This document shows positions 1 to 10,111 of a DNA stretch of 64,000 nt, in pieces. The notes under the pieces were generated by a model that saw nothing but the letters and a program-made list of their open reading frames with translations, had not been told where the DNA came from and made no database searches. Made by a program: the position numbers and the translations under genes. The stretch comes from Bacteroidales bacterium (GTDB lineage Bacteria > Bacteroidota > Bacteroidia > Bacteroidales > UBA1715), in assembly GCA_031286165.1 (NCBI GenBank), contig JAITUU010000045.1, positions 1 to 64,000 of the forward strand, given 5' to 3'. The stretch's first letter is position 1. The number at the start of each line of letters is the position of its first letter.

Positions 1-102
1 CAACTCTATCTCAATGAATTTGTGTACAAACTCAATCGACGATACTTTGGCGAACACCTCTTTGACAGGCTAATTGTAGCGAGTATTACGAGTTGTTCTT
101 AA
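1..102 (+). pseudogene. IS1595 (ISXO2-like) transposase, 3' end only
   Basis: The frame is open from base 1 and ends at a TAA at 100-102, giving 33 residues. The pattern YLNEFVYKLNRR followed by FDRLIVAS matches the C-terminal end of ISXO2-like (IS1595 family) transposases, where YLdEF..RfNRR and LFDRLL are typical. The 5' part lies outside the window, so I cannot tell whether the element is intact. No convincing terminal inverted repeat was recognised between 103 and 211. It lies upstream of batD, where batA-C are usually found in Bacteroidetes. Confidence 0.7.
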
Positions 103-124
103 TTGCGGATAATCAAAAAAATAA

Positions 125-156
125 TGTGCCATGCAAACGGAAAAATATTATTTTTG
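125..156 (+). promoter_or_regulatory. possible promoter of batD
   Basis: A TATTTTTG at 149-156 fits the Bacteroidetes -7 box TAnnTTTG. TGTG at 125-128 lies 20 bases upstream and matches the -33 TTTG at three of four bases. It would let batDE be transcribed independently of the transposase remnant. Confidence 0.4.
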
Positions 157-211
157 CAATCAATTATAGCATCAAAAAGATATTAGTACGATAAAGCAAA
201 TTGGTAAGTAT

Positions 212-2038
212 ATGCGAAAAATTATTTTTTTATTTTGTTTTTTCTGTATAGCAACTATCGCGCTCATGGCGCAAACCATTACCGTAAAAGCACCCAGTGT
301 GGTGGAGGAGGGCGAAACCTTCCGCATTTCTTTTGTGCTCAATGAGCAAAACAACGGGCAGCGAATGTCGATTACCAAAGTTGATGCGTTTGAGCAACTC
401 GGCGAACCTGCTACCGGTATTCAAACTCGTATGCTGTGGACCAACGGACAGCAATCTACCAGCATTTCGTACACCGAAACCTACACCTTCCGCGCCCTCA
501 AAAAAGGAACGTTTAAAAGTCCTGTGTCAAGTATTTCGCTGAACGGAAAAACTATTTCCTCGAAGGCGCAAAATATAGAAGTGGGGAATTTTCCGGAATT
601 GAGCGGCAGTTCGCAAAATCAAGCACAATCGCAGGCACAGGCTCTGCAACAGCAAATGTTGCAACAAATGCAGCAAATGCAGCGTTCCTATCAGCAACCG
701 GCGCAGCAGGCGAGCGGCGAGGATTTTTTTACGCGCGTGCAGGTGAGTAGAAATTCGAGTTTTATAGGCGAACCTATTTATGTAACGCTCAAACTTTATA
801 CTCTCTATAATTTTGACGTAAACGAGCAACGAATGCCTAAATTCGATGGATTTTACAAAAAAATATTGGAACAACCTACCGAATTGCGTCCGGTGCGCGA
901 AAAATACAACGGACGCGAGTTTTACGTGTTTACCTTTCAAAAATTAGTGATTTTTCCTCAAAAATCGGGAAATTTGGTAATTACACCTTTTGAATTGGAT
1001 TGCAATGTGGCGGTGGGATTTTTCTCTGCTGTGCGCAAAGTGGCGCAAAGTCCGCAAGTTACTATTGCCGTGCAGGATTTTCCTGCCGGAAAAACTGCCG
1101 ATTTCACCGGTGCGGTGGGCGATTTTAGTATTCAGGCAAAAGCCGATGTGGAAAAACTCGCTGCCGATGAAGCATTTACTCTGCGCGTTACGGTGAGCGG
1201 ACAAGGGAATTTATCGCTCCTGCAAAAACCGAACATAGAATTTCCGCAGGATTTTGAGGTGTATGACCCTAAAATTGTGGATAATTTCAGCACCACCATG
1301 CAGGGCGATAAGGGTAATAAAACATTTGAATACGTGATTATTCCCCGTCAAGCGGGCAAATTTGAAATTCCTGCTATCAGTTTCCAATTTTTCAATCCTC
1401 AGAGTAAATCGTTCAAAACCCTGAAAACCAACGCTATTGCCATAGAAGTAAGCAAAGGAACGGGCAAAAAATCGCAGGCGGTGAATTTTGCCGCAGGCGC
1501 GAAATCGCAACTTGCCTATAAGGGCGATGATATTCTGTTTATCAAAACCGGCGATTTGCACCTTGCTCCCAAGAAAACACGTGATTTTTTTCCGAATATG
1601 TATGCAATTATTGCTCTTGTGTTGGTAGCGGGTGCAGTTACGTTTATCATTTTCAAACGCAAGCATATAGAATTTAACAGCGACATACGCCGCGTGAAAC
1701 ACAAAAAAGCCGATGCGGAATCGAAAAAACGATTGAAACAAGCGCAATTGTGTTTGGACGCAGGTAAAGAAAGCGAGTTTTACGATGAATTGGCGAAGGC
1801 ATTGTGGGGCTACGTGTCCGATAAATTTTCCATTCCGCTTTCGGAACTCACCATTGATACCGTGCGCGAATTTTTGGAGCAACGAAGTATTGAAAATTCT
1901 CTCATTCAGGATTTGATAGATGTACTCAATCACTGTAACTACGCACGCTACGCACCTGTGGGAGCGGCGGCAAACCGGGAATTACTCGAACGCAGTGTGG
2001 CAATTATTCAAGCATTTCAACAACGAATAAAACAATAA
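212..2038 (+). CDS. batD: BatD, oxygen tolerance / aerotolerance protein
   Basis: This 608-residue protein has an N-terminal signal peptide (about 1-20, ending at MAQ), a long extracytoplasmic region with repeated beta-rich segments, a single membrane helix near residues 463-482 and a basic cytoplasmic C-terminus. That is the layout of BatD of the Bacteroides aerotolerance (Bat) operon, thought to act in envelope stress together with the von Willebrand-type BatA and BatB proteins. A Gln-rich linker lies near residues 134-170. batE starts 4 bases downstream, so the two are co-transcribed. batA-C are absent upstream, where a transposase end is found instead. Confidence 0.88.
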   Translation: MRKIIFLFCFFCIATIALMAQTITVKAPSVVEEGETFRISFVLNEQNNGQRMSITKVDAFEQLGEPATGIQTRMLWTNGQQSTSISYTETYTFRALKKGTFKSPVSSISLNGKTISSKAQNIEVGNFPELSGSSQNQAQSQAQALQQQMLQQMQQMQRSYQQPAQQASGEDFFTRVQVSRNSSFIGEPIYVTLKLYTLYNFDVNEQRMPKFDGFYKKILEQPTELRPVREKYNGREFYVFTFQKLVIFPQKSGNLVITPFELDCNVAVGFFSAVRKVAQSPQVTIAVQDFPAGKTADFTGAVGDFSIQAKADVEKLAADEAFTLRVTVSGQGNLSLLQKPNIEFPQDFEVYDPKIVDNFSTTMQGDKGNKTFEYVIIPRQAGKFEIPAISFQFFNPQSKSFKTLKTNAIAIEVSKGTGKKSQAVNFAAGAKSQLAYKGDDILFIKTGDLHLAPKKTRDFFPNMYAIIALVLVAGAVTFIIFKRKHIEFNSDIRRVKHKKADAESKKRLKQAQLCLDAGKESEFYDELAKALWGYVSDKFSIPLSELTIDTVREFLEQRSIENSLIQDLIDVLNHCNYARYAPVGAAANRELLERSVAIIQAFQQRIKQ

Positions 2039-2042
2039 GGCA

Positions 2043-2801
2043 ATGAAACAGTTGATAGCGATTTTTTTTGTGCTTTGTAGCGTAATTTCGGTGCACGCCG
2101 GCGAAAATACCGACACGCTGCTTGTGCACGCCGAAACCTATTACACGCAAAAACAGTACGACAGCGCACTCACGCTCTATATGCAGGTGTATGACGAAAA
2201 TTTGCACAGTGCCGATTTGTTCTACAATATTGCTAATACCTATTTTAAATTGAATGACCTTGCGCGTGCCATTTTGTGGTATGAACGTGCGCTTTTGCTC
2301 GACCCTTCGCACCGCGATGCGCAAAATAATTTGGCGTTTGCCAACGCGCGACAAATAGATAAAGTAGAAACGCTACCGCCGGGAATGTTTGAGAGCGTGT
2401 TTTCTTCGCTCTATCTATCTATGAGTTACGTAGCGTGGGCGATATTGAGTTTGGTATTTTTGGCGGCGTTTTTGGTGGCAATCGTGGTATTTTTATTTAC
2501 TCACAGTGAAAAATTGAAAAAAATATCCTTTGTTGCAGGACTTGTGTTTTTCTTTGCCGCGCTTGTGAGTTTTGCTTGCGCCAACGCTAATAAAAACGCG
2601 CTCAATCGTAATTTTGCTATAATAACCGAAGCAACCGTAACCATAAAAACCGAACCGAACATTATTGCTGCCGATTTGGTAACAGTGCACGAAGGGTTGA
2701 AAGTAGAATTTTTGAAGCCCTACGGCGATTGGGCAAATATTCGCTTGCTCGATGGCAAAGAAGGCTGGGTGAAAAAAGAATTTGTGGAGAAAATCAGATA
2801 A
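2043..2801 (+). CDS. batE: BatE, TPR and SH3-like domain protein
   Basis: The 252-residue product has a signal peptide (about 1-19), two or three TPR repeats (about 25-110, including LYMQVYDENLHSADLFYNIA and the following helix pair), two membrane helices (about 127-150 and 160-180) and a C-terminal bacterial SH3-like domain (about 190-252) ending in GWVKKEFVEKI. This is the usual BatE architecture, and the gene follows batD by 4 bases. The SH3-like part probably faces the periplasm. The exact function of BatE is not established. Confidence 0.85.
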   Translation: MKQLIAIFFVLCSVISVHAGENTDTLLVHAETYYTQKQYDSALTLYMQVYDENLHSADLFYNIANTYFKLNDLARAILWYERALLLDPSHRDAQNNLAFANARQIDKVETLPPGMFESVFSSLYLSMSYVAWAILSLVFLAAFLVAIVVFLFTHSEKLKKISFVAGLVFFFAALVSFACANANKNALNRNFAIITEATVTIKTEPNIIAADLVTVHEGLKVEFLKPYGDWANIRLLDGKEGWVKKEFVEKIR

Positions 2802-2804
2802 AAT

Positions 2805-3635
2805 ATGACAAAACAAGAATTAATAGCGCAAATCAACAAGAAACAGAGTTTTTTGTGCGTGGGATTGGATAGTGAACCGGCAAAATTGCCAAAGTGCGTG
2901 TTGGGTGAAGAAGACCCGGTATTTGCTTTCAATAAAGCAATTATAGATGCCACTGCGCCTTACACGGTGGCATATAAACCCAATATTGCATTTTACGAAT
3001 GTTCGGGTTTGCAAGGCTGGAAAAGTTTAGAAAAAACGGTGAATTATTTGCACACGCACTATCCCGATGTGTTTTTGATAGCCGATGCTAAACGCGGCGA
3101 CATAGGTAATACCTCGAAAATGTATGCACAGGCATTTTTTGAAAATCTCCCCTTTCATTCGGTTACGGTTGCGCCCTATATGGGCGAAGATTCGGTTACA
3201 CCGTTTTTAACCTATCCGCAAAAATGGGTTATTTTGCTTGCACTCACGAGCAATAAAGGTGCATTTGATTTTCAAACGTTGCTTTCGGAAGGAAAAGAAC
3301 TGTATAAACACGTGCTTGAAACTTCGCAACAGTGGGGTACAGACGAAACAATGATGTATGTGGTGGGTGCCACCAAAGCGGCTATGTTGCAGGAAATTCG
3401 CGCCATTATTCCTCATCACTTTTTACTCGTGCCGGGCGTAGGAGCGCAGGGGGGGAGTTTGCACGAAGTGGCGCAGTATGGCATGAATGCCGATTGCGGA
3501 CTGCTGGTAAATTCTTCGCGAGCAATTATTTTTGCCGATAGTTCCGAAAATTTTGCCAAAACCGCCGGTGAACAAGCACAACAAGTGCAGCGCGAAATGG
3601 CGGAACTTTTGCTGAAATACCGTGGAACGAGGTAA
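2805..3635 (+). CDS. pyrF: orotidine 5'-phosphate decarboxylase, type 2
   Basis: This enzyme decarboxylates OMP to UMP, the last step of de novo pyrimidine synthesis. The 276-residue length and the N-terminal motif [14 protein letters not shown] identify the longer type 2 (mycobacterial-type) family. The catalytic signature DAKRGD is at residues 94-99 with Lys96. The phosphate-binding end of the barrel includes [10 protein letters not shown] and the later NSSRAI. It starts 3 bases after batE, so it is probably the last gene of the batDE-pyrF transcript. Confidence 0.95.
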   Translation: MTKQELIAQINKKQSFLCVGLDSEPAKLPKCVLGEEDPVFAFNKAIIDATAPYTVAYKPNIAFYECSGLQGWKSLEKTVNYLHTHYPDVFLIADAKRGDIGNTSKMYAQAFFENLPFHSVTVAPYMGEDSVTPFLTYPQKWVILLALTSNKGAFDFQTLLSEGKELYKHVLETSQQWGTDETMMYVVGATKAAMLQEIRAIIPHHFLLVPGVGAQGGSLHEVAQYGMNADCGLLVNSSRAIIFADSSENFAKTAGEQAQQVQREMAELLLKYRGTR

Positions 3636-3669
3636 ACAGCCCCGCCGAAAGGTCTTCAAAACACCTTCT

Positions 3670-4035
3670 TCACGAACCGTACTGATTGAGCAATTCGTTG
3701 CTGAGTACTTCGTCGAATTTTGGGGAGAGAAACACATTGCCAAACAAACCTACGCCTATCACTTTGGCTTCGCCTTGCCACGTAACAACTGTGGTGGAAA
3801 ATAGGAGGTAATTATTGCTGCTCACAAGATTATCTACCACAGCACCGGCTATTGCGCCGCTCAGTATGGCACCAAATGCTGCAAATCCGTCATTTGAGCC
3901 ATTCATGTTTTTTTGCATGGAGTAGTTCACCTTGTTTTTTACCGCTTCTTTGTGTTGCTCTTGATTGGGATTGGTAAAAATTGCAATGAGTATAATACAC
4001 GCAATGATTATGAGAGGTATATGTTTCTTTTTCAT
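3670..4035 (-). CDS. small membrane-anchored protein, DUF4359-like
   Basis: This 121-residue protein has a lysine-rich start (MKKKHIPLI), one hydrophobic helix at about 7-21 followed by TNPNQEQH, a Gly/Ala-rich second hydrophobic stretch (about 56-66, AILSGAIAGAVV) and a beta-rich end. The single helix followed by a TNP motif resembles DUF4359 proteins, whose function is unknown. It is convergent with pyrF and follows the Wzz-like gene by 30 bases on the same strand. The call rests on the general pattern only. Confidence 0.5.
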   Translation of the reverse strand: MKKKHIPLIIIACIILIAIFTNPNQEQHKEAVKNKVNYSMQKNMNGSNDGFAAFGAILSGAIAGAVVDNLVSSNNYLLFSTTVVTWQGEAKVIGVGLFGNVFLSPKFDEVLSNELLNQYGS

Positions 4036-4065
4036 AGGGTAGTTTTTAGGTTCAGATATTCAACA

Positions 4066-5112
4066 TTAACTTTTTTTACTTTCGCTGTGATTTATTTCTT
4101 GTTCTTTGCGGCGTAGGTCTTTGAAAAATTCTACGAATACCAGCACCAAGAAAGTGAATATGAACGATGCGAAAGTGGAAACTATGACGATAAGTGCTCG
4201 TTGAGGTTTTGCTTTTTTATCGGGTACGGTGGCGCGTTCTACCACGTAAAAGTGCGTGAGTGTGTGGTGTGCTTCCACTTCGGCTTCGCGGAAACGCGAG
4301 GTTAAAATACTCAACTGTTCTTTTTGATATTCCAAAAAGTCGCGGAGTGAAATATAGGTGCTACCGTAGCGAGCAAGTGTATCTAACTGCCGGCGAATAG
4401 CCGCCGCACCTTTGGCGTTACCGCTTGCGAGTGCTTCTCCATAGGCTTGATTGAGAGCAAGCGATTGTGATTCAAAATCTATCACACCTTTTTGCATAAT
4501 GCGTTGGAGGGAATCTTCAAGAGAAGTAAGGTATAACACGCGACTTTCGTATTCTTTTTTTGCAATGGCAAATGCTTCGCGAGCACGCGCTTTTTCCATT
4601 TGATTCATCACGGTATCTATCATGGCGGTAATGGTATTTGCCATAGTAGCAGCGGTTTGCGGGTCGGCATCGAGCACGCGGATTTCTACCGCACCGTAGG
4701 TGGTGCGTTTTGCCTGAATGCGATTGTTGAATATGCGGTTCATTTTATCGCGCGGCGAACTCACTCGTGCAGAATCTATATCGTAGTGTTCCCATAAATT
4801 GAATTTGCGAATAATTTTATTGCGAATTTCCTCACTGTTAAGTACTTGCAGTAATTGTTCGGCTTCTTTTACTTCGCCAAATACCGATTCTTTTTTTGCA
4901 GCAGTGGCAGTGGTAACAATATTTCCCACCGGTGTTGATGGTGCAGGAAAAATCACCGAACTTGCTTCGTACAGAGGTGTGATGCAAAATGAAACCACGA
5001 GTGATACCACGAAAGCAACTGCCGAAACTATGATGAGCGGTTTTTTGTATAAGTAAATTTTAAATAGTAAATCGTTTGAATTGAATGAGTAACGTTCGTT
5101 TTTTTGTTCCAT
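4066..5112 (-). CDS. Wzz-family polysaccharide chain length determinant
   Basis: The 348 residues show the Wzz/PCP layout: a cytoplasmic N-terminus, a membrane helix at about 26-46 (LIIVSAVAFVVSLVVSFCI) followed by TPLYEASSVI, a long periplasmic coiled-coil-rich region, the proline-rich VPDKKAKPQRA motif before the second membrane helix (about 308-330) and a charged tail. Such proteins set O-antigen or capsule chain length in the inner membrane. No polysaccharide synthesis genes lie next to it here, so its substrate cannot be inferred. Confidence 0.85.
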   Translation of the reverse strand: MEQKNERYSFNSNDLLFKIYLYKKPLIIVSAVAFVVSLVVSFCITPLYEASSVIFPAPSTPVGNIVTTATAAKKESVFGEVKEAEQLLQVLNSEEIRNKIIRKFNLWEHYDIDSARVSSPRDKMNRIFNNRIQAKRTTYGAVEIRVLDADPQTAATMANTITAMIDTVMNQMEKARAREAFAIAKKEYESRVLYLTSLEDSLQRIMQKGVIDFESQSLALNQAYGEALASGNAKGAAAIRRQLDTLARYGSTYISLRDFLEYQKEQLSILTSRFREAEVEAHHTLTHFYVVERATVPDKKAKPQRALIVIVSTFASFIFTFLVLVFVEFFKDLRRKEQEINHSESKKS

Positions 5113-5216
5113 GGTTAAGTCTGAAAGTTAGTAAGTCAGTAAGTTTAAAAGTCGGTATATAAACGTTGTTTTACAAAAAATCGTGTGTGTAGCCGTAATT
5201 TTTACTGTGTAATTGA

Positions 5217-5831
5217 TTAAAAAAGTCCAAAAAGTTCGGCATCTATTTTTTCCACAATTTTGCTGAAATCTTCGGCTTCGTCTATAAAATTGATTTTGTC
5301 GGTATCTATTACCAAAATTTTCCCCAATTCGTAGGACTGCACCCACACATCGTAGCGGCGATTGAGGTGTTCCAAGTAATCCAATCGAATGGCATTTTCG
5401 TATTCGCGCCCTTTACTTTGTATGCGCTTTACCAAATTCGGCACCGAAGATTTCAGGTAAATCAATAAATCGGGTGCTTGAATAAGTTGCTCAACTTGCT
5501 GAAATAGAGAGAAATATGTTTCAAAATCGCGAGTTGTCATCAAATCCATTTCGTGCAAATTGGGTGCAAAAATGTAGGCATCTTCGTAGAGCGTGCGGTC
5601 TTGCACTACGTTTTTCCCGCTGGTGCGAATACTCATAATTTGTTTCAACCGCTGGCGGAGAAAGAAAATTTGAACATTGAACGACCATGCTTTCATGTCG
5701 TTATAAAAATCTTCGAGATAGGGGTTTGCGTCCACATTTTCGTAGTGCGGTTCCCATTCATAGTGTTTTGCCAGCATTCCTGCAAGTGAGGTTTTTCCTG
5801 ACCCGATATTTCCTGCTATTGCTATGTGCAT
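5217..5831 (-). CDS. deoxynucleoside kinase
   Basis: This 204-residue protein of the dNK/dCK family uses ATP to phosphorylate deoxynucleosides for salvage. The P-loop GNIGSGKTS lies at residues 7-15. The family's substrate-binding block PYLEDFYNDMKAWSFNVQ follows, then QDRTLYEDAYIFA around 77-89 and the lid arginines in RIQSKGREYE. Length matches the family (about 200-220). Specificity among dA, dG and dC cannot be decided by eye. It is separated from the Wzz-like gene by about 100 bases of AT-rich DNA. Confidence 0.88.
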   Translation of the reverse strand: MHIAIAGNIGSGKTSLAGMLAKHYEWEPHYENVDANPYLEDFYNDMKAWSFNVQIFFLRQRLKQIMSIRTSGKNVVQDRTLYEDAYIFAPNLHEMDLMTTRDFETYFSLFQQVEQLIQAPDLLIYLKSSVPNLVKRIQSKGREYENAIRLDYLEHLNRRYDVWVQSYELGKILVIDTDKINFIDEAEDFSKIVEKIDAELFGLF

Positions 5832-5862
5832 AGTATTTCAATTTTGTGCAAAAGTACACAAT

Positions 5863-7026
5863 TTATTCAATTTTATAGAAACTTAGCGTGTTTATATTCT
5901 TCAAGAGCACGCCGGTGAAGTAAAAATGTATGATTTTATCGTAGGTAAAATTTTGTTCTGCCATAGCCATTGCGCCTTCCTGCGAAAGTCCCACACCGTG
6001 TCCGTAGCCTTTGCCTTTGAGTGTAACGGTGTGGCAGCTGCTGTCGTGTTGCACCGAAAAAAAGGTGGAGCGCAGTTGTAAATCGCTGCGCATGGTTTTG
6101 AGTTCCAGTAATTTATCTTGTTCGTAGAATTTGAAATATTTCATTCGTTCGGGTTGATTGAAGGTAAAATCGTAGTTCACGGTATCGAGCACAAAAAATC
6201 CTTTGGCGAGCAAATACATACGCCAATCTTTTTCCGGAATTGTTTTTTCCCACGCATAACCCGGTCGTCCTTCGCTGTAAGGGTCGGGTTTGGAACGCAG
6301 GTAGTAGTGGTCGCCGCCCCATAAATCTTCGCTATTCACCGTTTGCCCGCCGGAATTGGCGTAAAACGTAGCCGATGCTATGCGCTGCGCACTATCTACT
6401 ATTACAATGCCCGAAGTTGCCCGCGTGGCTTCGGAAATTACGGCGGTTTTGCAACTGCCCTTAAATGCTTGGCAATGCACGCCATCGCACAAGTTGTAGC
6501 CTTCGTGTAAGTGTTTTTTGAAATAGCGCACGGCGTAACTGCGGCACAGTACCGCTTGTGCTTTATAATATTCTATGTGTGCTTTCGAGCCGCCTTCGGC
6601 TTCTATTACACCGGCTAAATAGTTGTCGAAACCCACATCGTTGATAAGTGTAAAGGTATTTTCTTCGGGGCGGAGAAATACATCGTTGTCGTAAGTACGT
6701 TTTGCAAATCGCTTTTGCGGCGATGCTATGGTAAATTTTGCCGATTGCACATTGCCGCGCACGTGTACCATGCCGCGTATGCTGCGAAGCGTGTCGTTGA
6801 TTTTGAGCGATTTACTATTCGCAAACTTGATATGTGCAGTTTCGCCTTCGTTGAGTGTGTATAGAATCTTTTCTTTATCTATAATATCGTATCGTCCTTC
6901 GGTGGCGGTGAGGGTAAATTCACTTACGCTGCGGTCGGCATATATGCGCACGGTAATATTTTGTGCTTGCGCCACAAGTGAGCAGCAAAGCAGGAGAGGA
7001 AGAAACACTATTTGAAAATACTTCAT
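5863..7026 (-). CDS. SpoIID/LytB-domain protein
   Basis: The 387-residue protein has a signal peptide (about 1-21, ending AQAQ). It then carries the SpoIID/LytB domain, recognised from [12 protein letters not shown] followed by [31 protein letters not shown] and the closing [18 protein letters not shown]. In sporulating Firmicutes SpoIID is a peptidoglycan lytic transglycosylase. Bacteroidetes do not sporulate, and their homologues are presumed envelope proteins acting on cell wall. The conserved Glu in VIEAEGG is present, so lytic activity is plausible but not shown. Confidence 0.85.
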   Translation of the reverse strand: MKYFQIVFLPLLLCCSLVAQAQNITVRIYADRSVSEFTLTATEGRYDIIDKEKILYTLNEGETAHIKFANSKSLKINDTLRSIRGMVHVRGNVQSAKFTIASPQKRFAKRTYDNDVFLRPEENTFTLINDVGFDNYLAGVIEAEGGSKAHIEYYKAQAVLCRSYAVRYFKKHLHEGYNLCDGVHCQAFKGSCKTAVISEATRATSGIVIVDSAQRIASATFYANSGGQTVNSEDLWGGDHYYLRSKPDPYSEGRPGYAWEKTIPEKDWRMYLLAKGFFVLDTVNYDFTFNQPERMKYFKFYEQDKLLELKTMRSDLQLRSTFFSVQHDSSCHTVTLKGKGYGHGVGLSQEGAMAMAEQNFTYDKIIHFYFTGVLLKNINTLSFYKIE

Positions 7027-7140
7027 GAAATGTGCAAATCAATCGGGTTTGTAAATTTCTACAAAAATAAGTGATTTTGCGTTACCCTGCACCGTTTGTC
7101 GGTAATTTTCTGCGCAGAATAAAGAAATTTTGGTTTTCGA

Positions 7141-7171
7141 TTGTGTATTCGCAATAAATGTTGTACTTTCG
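7141..7171 (+). promoter_or_regulatory. promoter of the SNF2 helicase gene
   Basis: TTG at 7141-7143, a 20-base spacer and TACTTTCG at 7164-7171 approximate the Bacteroidetes -33/-7 pair (TTTG and TAnnTTTG, one mismatch in the -7). It predicts a start of transcription about 15 bases before the ATG at 7193. Confidence 0.5.
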
Positions 7172-7192
7172 CAACAATTTTCATTTTAAAAC

Positions 7193-10042
7193 ATGGATAC
7201 TCGTTTTGCGATAATAATACAAAAGCACAGGTTAATTGATTGGATTTTAGCCCCATATCGCATTACACGTCCGCAAGGAAAGGATTTTTGGGAGGTAAGC
7301 GAATTTCTTTCTCCCGAAACAGTAGAACCCGAACGCACTGAGTATGAGAAGAAAATAGTAGAATTGGTTGCCAATTACGATGAAAAGCAATTATTCAACC
7401 TCTTTGCCACCGGAAAAAAAGATACGCAGAAAGATTTTTTGGAAAAATTGAAAGATGCCGAAGCCAAAGAAAAAGTGCGTAATTACATAGAAAAGCAAAT
7501 TTATGAATGTTACGAACTCATAAAAGAACATAATATTCCGCTCTATGTGCGGCTCGATGGCACGAATTTGCACACCGAAGACGAAGTGCCGGTGGAAAAA
7601 AACGACCCCGAAGTGCTTTTTGATTTCAATAATACCCCCACTGCGCTGGAATATAGTTTGCAAATCAAAATTCAGGGAAAAGTGTTGCCGCTGATAGGAA
7701 AAACGGGGATTCTGCTTTCCAACAAACCGAGTTTGCTGCTCATAGAAAATAAACTCTATCATTTTAGCAATATAGACGGGAAAAAATTACTGCCCTTTTT
7801 CGCAAAATCCACCATATCTATTCCGCAGAAATTTCAGCAGCAGTATTTTGATACCTTTGTATTGAATTGCATAAAAAATTATCCGGTTCTCAATCGCGGA
7901 TTTGAAATAGACGATGTGTATCGCAATCCAAAAATTCAAGCAACCATAGTGCGCGAACCCAATGGCAATGCAGCGTTGGAGTTTACTTATATGTACGGTG
8001 CATGGAAATTTTCGGATTTGAATACGAGAAAAAAATATACGGTGGAATACGCGAGTTTCAACACTGCGCCAAAATACGTGCGCGTGCACCGAAATTCCCA
8101 ATTTGAGCAGGAATTTACCGATAGTTTGCGTGCGGCGCGTTTGCACAATACCGCACAAGTGTGGCAGTTGCCGCAATTTCACGGCGATGGCTATTTCGAT
8201 ATTTTGCAATGGATTCGCGAAAACGAAGCCGTGATACAACAGTATAATATAGAAATTTTCGATGAATCGGATAAAAAAATAGAGAACTTACAGGCAAAAA
8301 TCAATATTTCGGTGGAATCAAACTCCATAGATTGGTTCGATGTGTATGCCACCGTAACCTTTGGTGATTACGAAATTCCGTTTAAACGCTTGCGGAAAAA
8401 TATTTTGACGGGTAATCCTGTGGTGCATTTGCCCAATAATCAAATAGGAATTATTCCCGAAGAGTGGTTTGCAAAATACCGAGAACTCTTTCTTTTTAGT
8501 GAAAAAGACAGCGAAGGCGATACCTTTTCTCTCAAAACAATTCATTACAAAACCGTACAGCAACTACCCGTGCAGTTCAACGATGCCATGAAAACGCGGT
8601 TTTTGCACATAGATACCAACGGAATTAAAAACAACGAAGTACCTTCGGAAATTCAGGCAACGCTGCGCAATTATCAGGTGGAGGGCTATCGCTGGCTGTG
8701 CTACTTAGATGCGAATAATTTTGGCGGTTGCTTGGCAGACGACATGGGGCTTGGCAAAACGCTGCAAACCATAACCTTGCTGCAACACGTAATCAATACA
8801 CAAGCCGCCGCCGGGCAAAAAACTACGAGTTTGGTGGTGGCACCTACTTCGGTGGTGCATAATTGGTTCAACGAATTTCGCAAATTTGCGCCAAATATGA
8901 AAATATTTCAATATTCGGGCAACGACCGCGTGAAAAATACCGCGTATTTCAAAAAATATAATGTAATAATTACCACCTACGGATTGCTGCGCAATGATAT
9001 TGATTATTTCGAGAAATTTCCGTTTTACTACTGCATTTTAGACGAAAGTCAAATGATAAAAAATCCGGAATCGAAAATTTACAATTCTGTGCTTCGATTG
9101 CAGGCAGAACGCCGCCTTGTGCTCACCGGCACGCCCATAGAAAATACACTTATAGACTTGTGGGCGCAACTCAATTTTGTGAATCGTGATATGTTGGGTT
9201 CGCTTTCGTTTTTCAAAGAACACTTTATAAAAGCGGTGGAAAACAAAAATTTAGCGATAGAAAATCAGTTGAAAAAAATTGTGAACCCCTTTGTGTTTCG
9301 CCGCGAAAAACAAGAAGTTGCCCGCGATTTGCCGCCGCTTACCGAGCAAATTCGCTTGTGCCCTATGTCGCCGGAGCAAGAAAAAATGTACGAAACCGAA
9401 AAATCGAAGGTGCGCAATATGATAATGGATTCCATAGAACAGGAAACCTATCAAAAATCGACTATCAATGTGCTGCAAGCACTCATGCGCCTGCGGCAAA
9501 TAGCCAATCATCCGCAGTTGGTGAACGAAGAAGAACAAGGAAGTTCCGGAAAATTCGATGAAGTGGTGCGCCTGCTCGATAACTTGGTACACAATCATAA
9601 AGTATTGATTTTTTCATCGTTTGTAAAACACCTTGATTTATTCAAGGAATATTTTACCGAACACAAAGTGCCGTTTTTGTACCTCACGGGTAGCACGCAC
9701 AATCGCGAGGAAATTATTAGAAAATTCCAAGAAGACGATACCTGCAAAATATTTTTGATTTCCATAAAAGCCGGCGGAGTAGGGCTGAACCTTACCAAAG
9801 CCGACTATATTTTCATATTAGACCCATGGTGGAACCCTGCGGTGGAAAGTCAGGCAATTAGCCGCGCACACCGCATTGGGCAAAAAAACAATGTGAACGT
9901 GTACCGATTTATTTCCCAAAATAGCATTGAAGAAAAAATTCAACGCTTGCAACAGAAAAAATCGGAACTCGCCCGCAATTATGTGTACGATAAAAATTCC
10001 ATACCATTTTCACAAGAAGAAGTTGCTTATTTGGTGGACTAA
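7193..10042 (+). CDS. SNF2-family DEAD/DEAH-box helicase
   Basis: This 949-residue Swi2/Snf2-type ATPase has an about 490-residue N-terminal region of little recognisable similarity. The ATPase core follows, with Walker A in DDMGLGKT (516-523), an APTSVVHNW block, the DESQ Walker B box (about 614-617), LTGTPIEN, and a second helicase lobe ending in ISIKAGGVGLNLTKAD and SRAHRIGQ. Related proteins remodel DNA-protein complexes or release stalled RNA polymerase (HepA/RapA), but this one lacks recognisable RapA-specific domains. Convergent with rho. Confidence 0.9.
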   Translation: MDTRFAIIIQKHRLIDWILAPYRITRPQGKDFWEVSEFLSPETVEPERTEYEKKIVELVANYDEKQLFNLFATGKKDTQKDFLEKLKDAEAKEKVRNYIEKQIYECYELIKEHNIPLYVRLDGTNLHTEDEVPVEKNDPEVLFDFNNTPTALEYSLQIKIQGKVLPLIGKTGILLSNKPSLLLIENKLYHFSNIDGKKLLPFFAKSTISIPQKFQQQYFDTFVLNCIKNYPVLNRGFEIDDVYRNPKIQATIVREPNGNAALEFTYMYGAWKFSDLNTRKKYTVEYASFNTAPKYVRVHRNSQFEQEFTDSLRAARLHNTAQVWQLPQFHGDGYFDILQWIRENEAVIQQYNIEIFDESDKKIENLQAKINISVESNSIDWFDVYATVTFGDYEIPFKRLRKNILTGNPVVHLPNNQIGIIPEEWFAKYRELFLFSEKDSEGDTFSLKTIHYKTVQQLPVQFNDAMKTRFLHIDTNGIKNNEVPSEIQATLRNYQVEGYRWLCYLDANNFGGCLADDMGLGKTLQTITLLQHVINTQAAAGQKTTSLVVAPTSVVHNWFNEFRKFAPNMKIFQYSGNDRVKNTAYFKKYNVIITTYGLLRNDIDYFEKFPFYYCILDESQMIKNPESKIYNSVLRLQAERRLVLTGTPIENTLIDLWAQLNFVNRDMLGSLSFFKEHFIKAVENKNLAIENQLKKIVNPFVFRREKQEVARDLPPLTEQIRLCPMSPEQEKMYETEKSKVRNMIMDSIEQETYQKSTINVLQALMRLRQIANHPQLVNEEEQGSSGKFDEVVRLLDNLVHNHKVLIFSSFVKHLDLFKEYFTEHKVPFLYLTGSTHNREEIIRKFQEDDTCKIFLISIKAGGVGLNLTKADYIFILDPWWNPAVESQAISRAHRIGQKNNVNVYRFISQNSIEEKIQRLQQKKSELARNYVYDKNSIPFSQEEVAYLVD

Positions 10043-10051
10043 GAGAGGGGA

Positions 10052-10091
10052 GAGTTGAAAACTGAAAGTTGAAAGTTGAAAGTTGAAAGTG
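10052..10091. repeat. GTTGAAA heptamer array
   Basis: About five near-perfect copies of the 7-mer GTTGAAA lie between the stop codons of the SNF2 gene and rho. Related strings recur at 22690-22722, 30970-30986 and 59744-59774, always between genes. Confidence 0.75.
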
Positions 10092-10111
10092 AGTTCTCAT
10101 CTCTCACCTAT

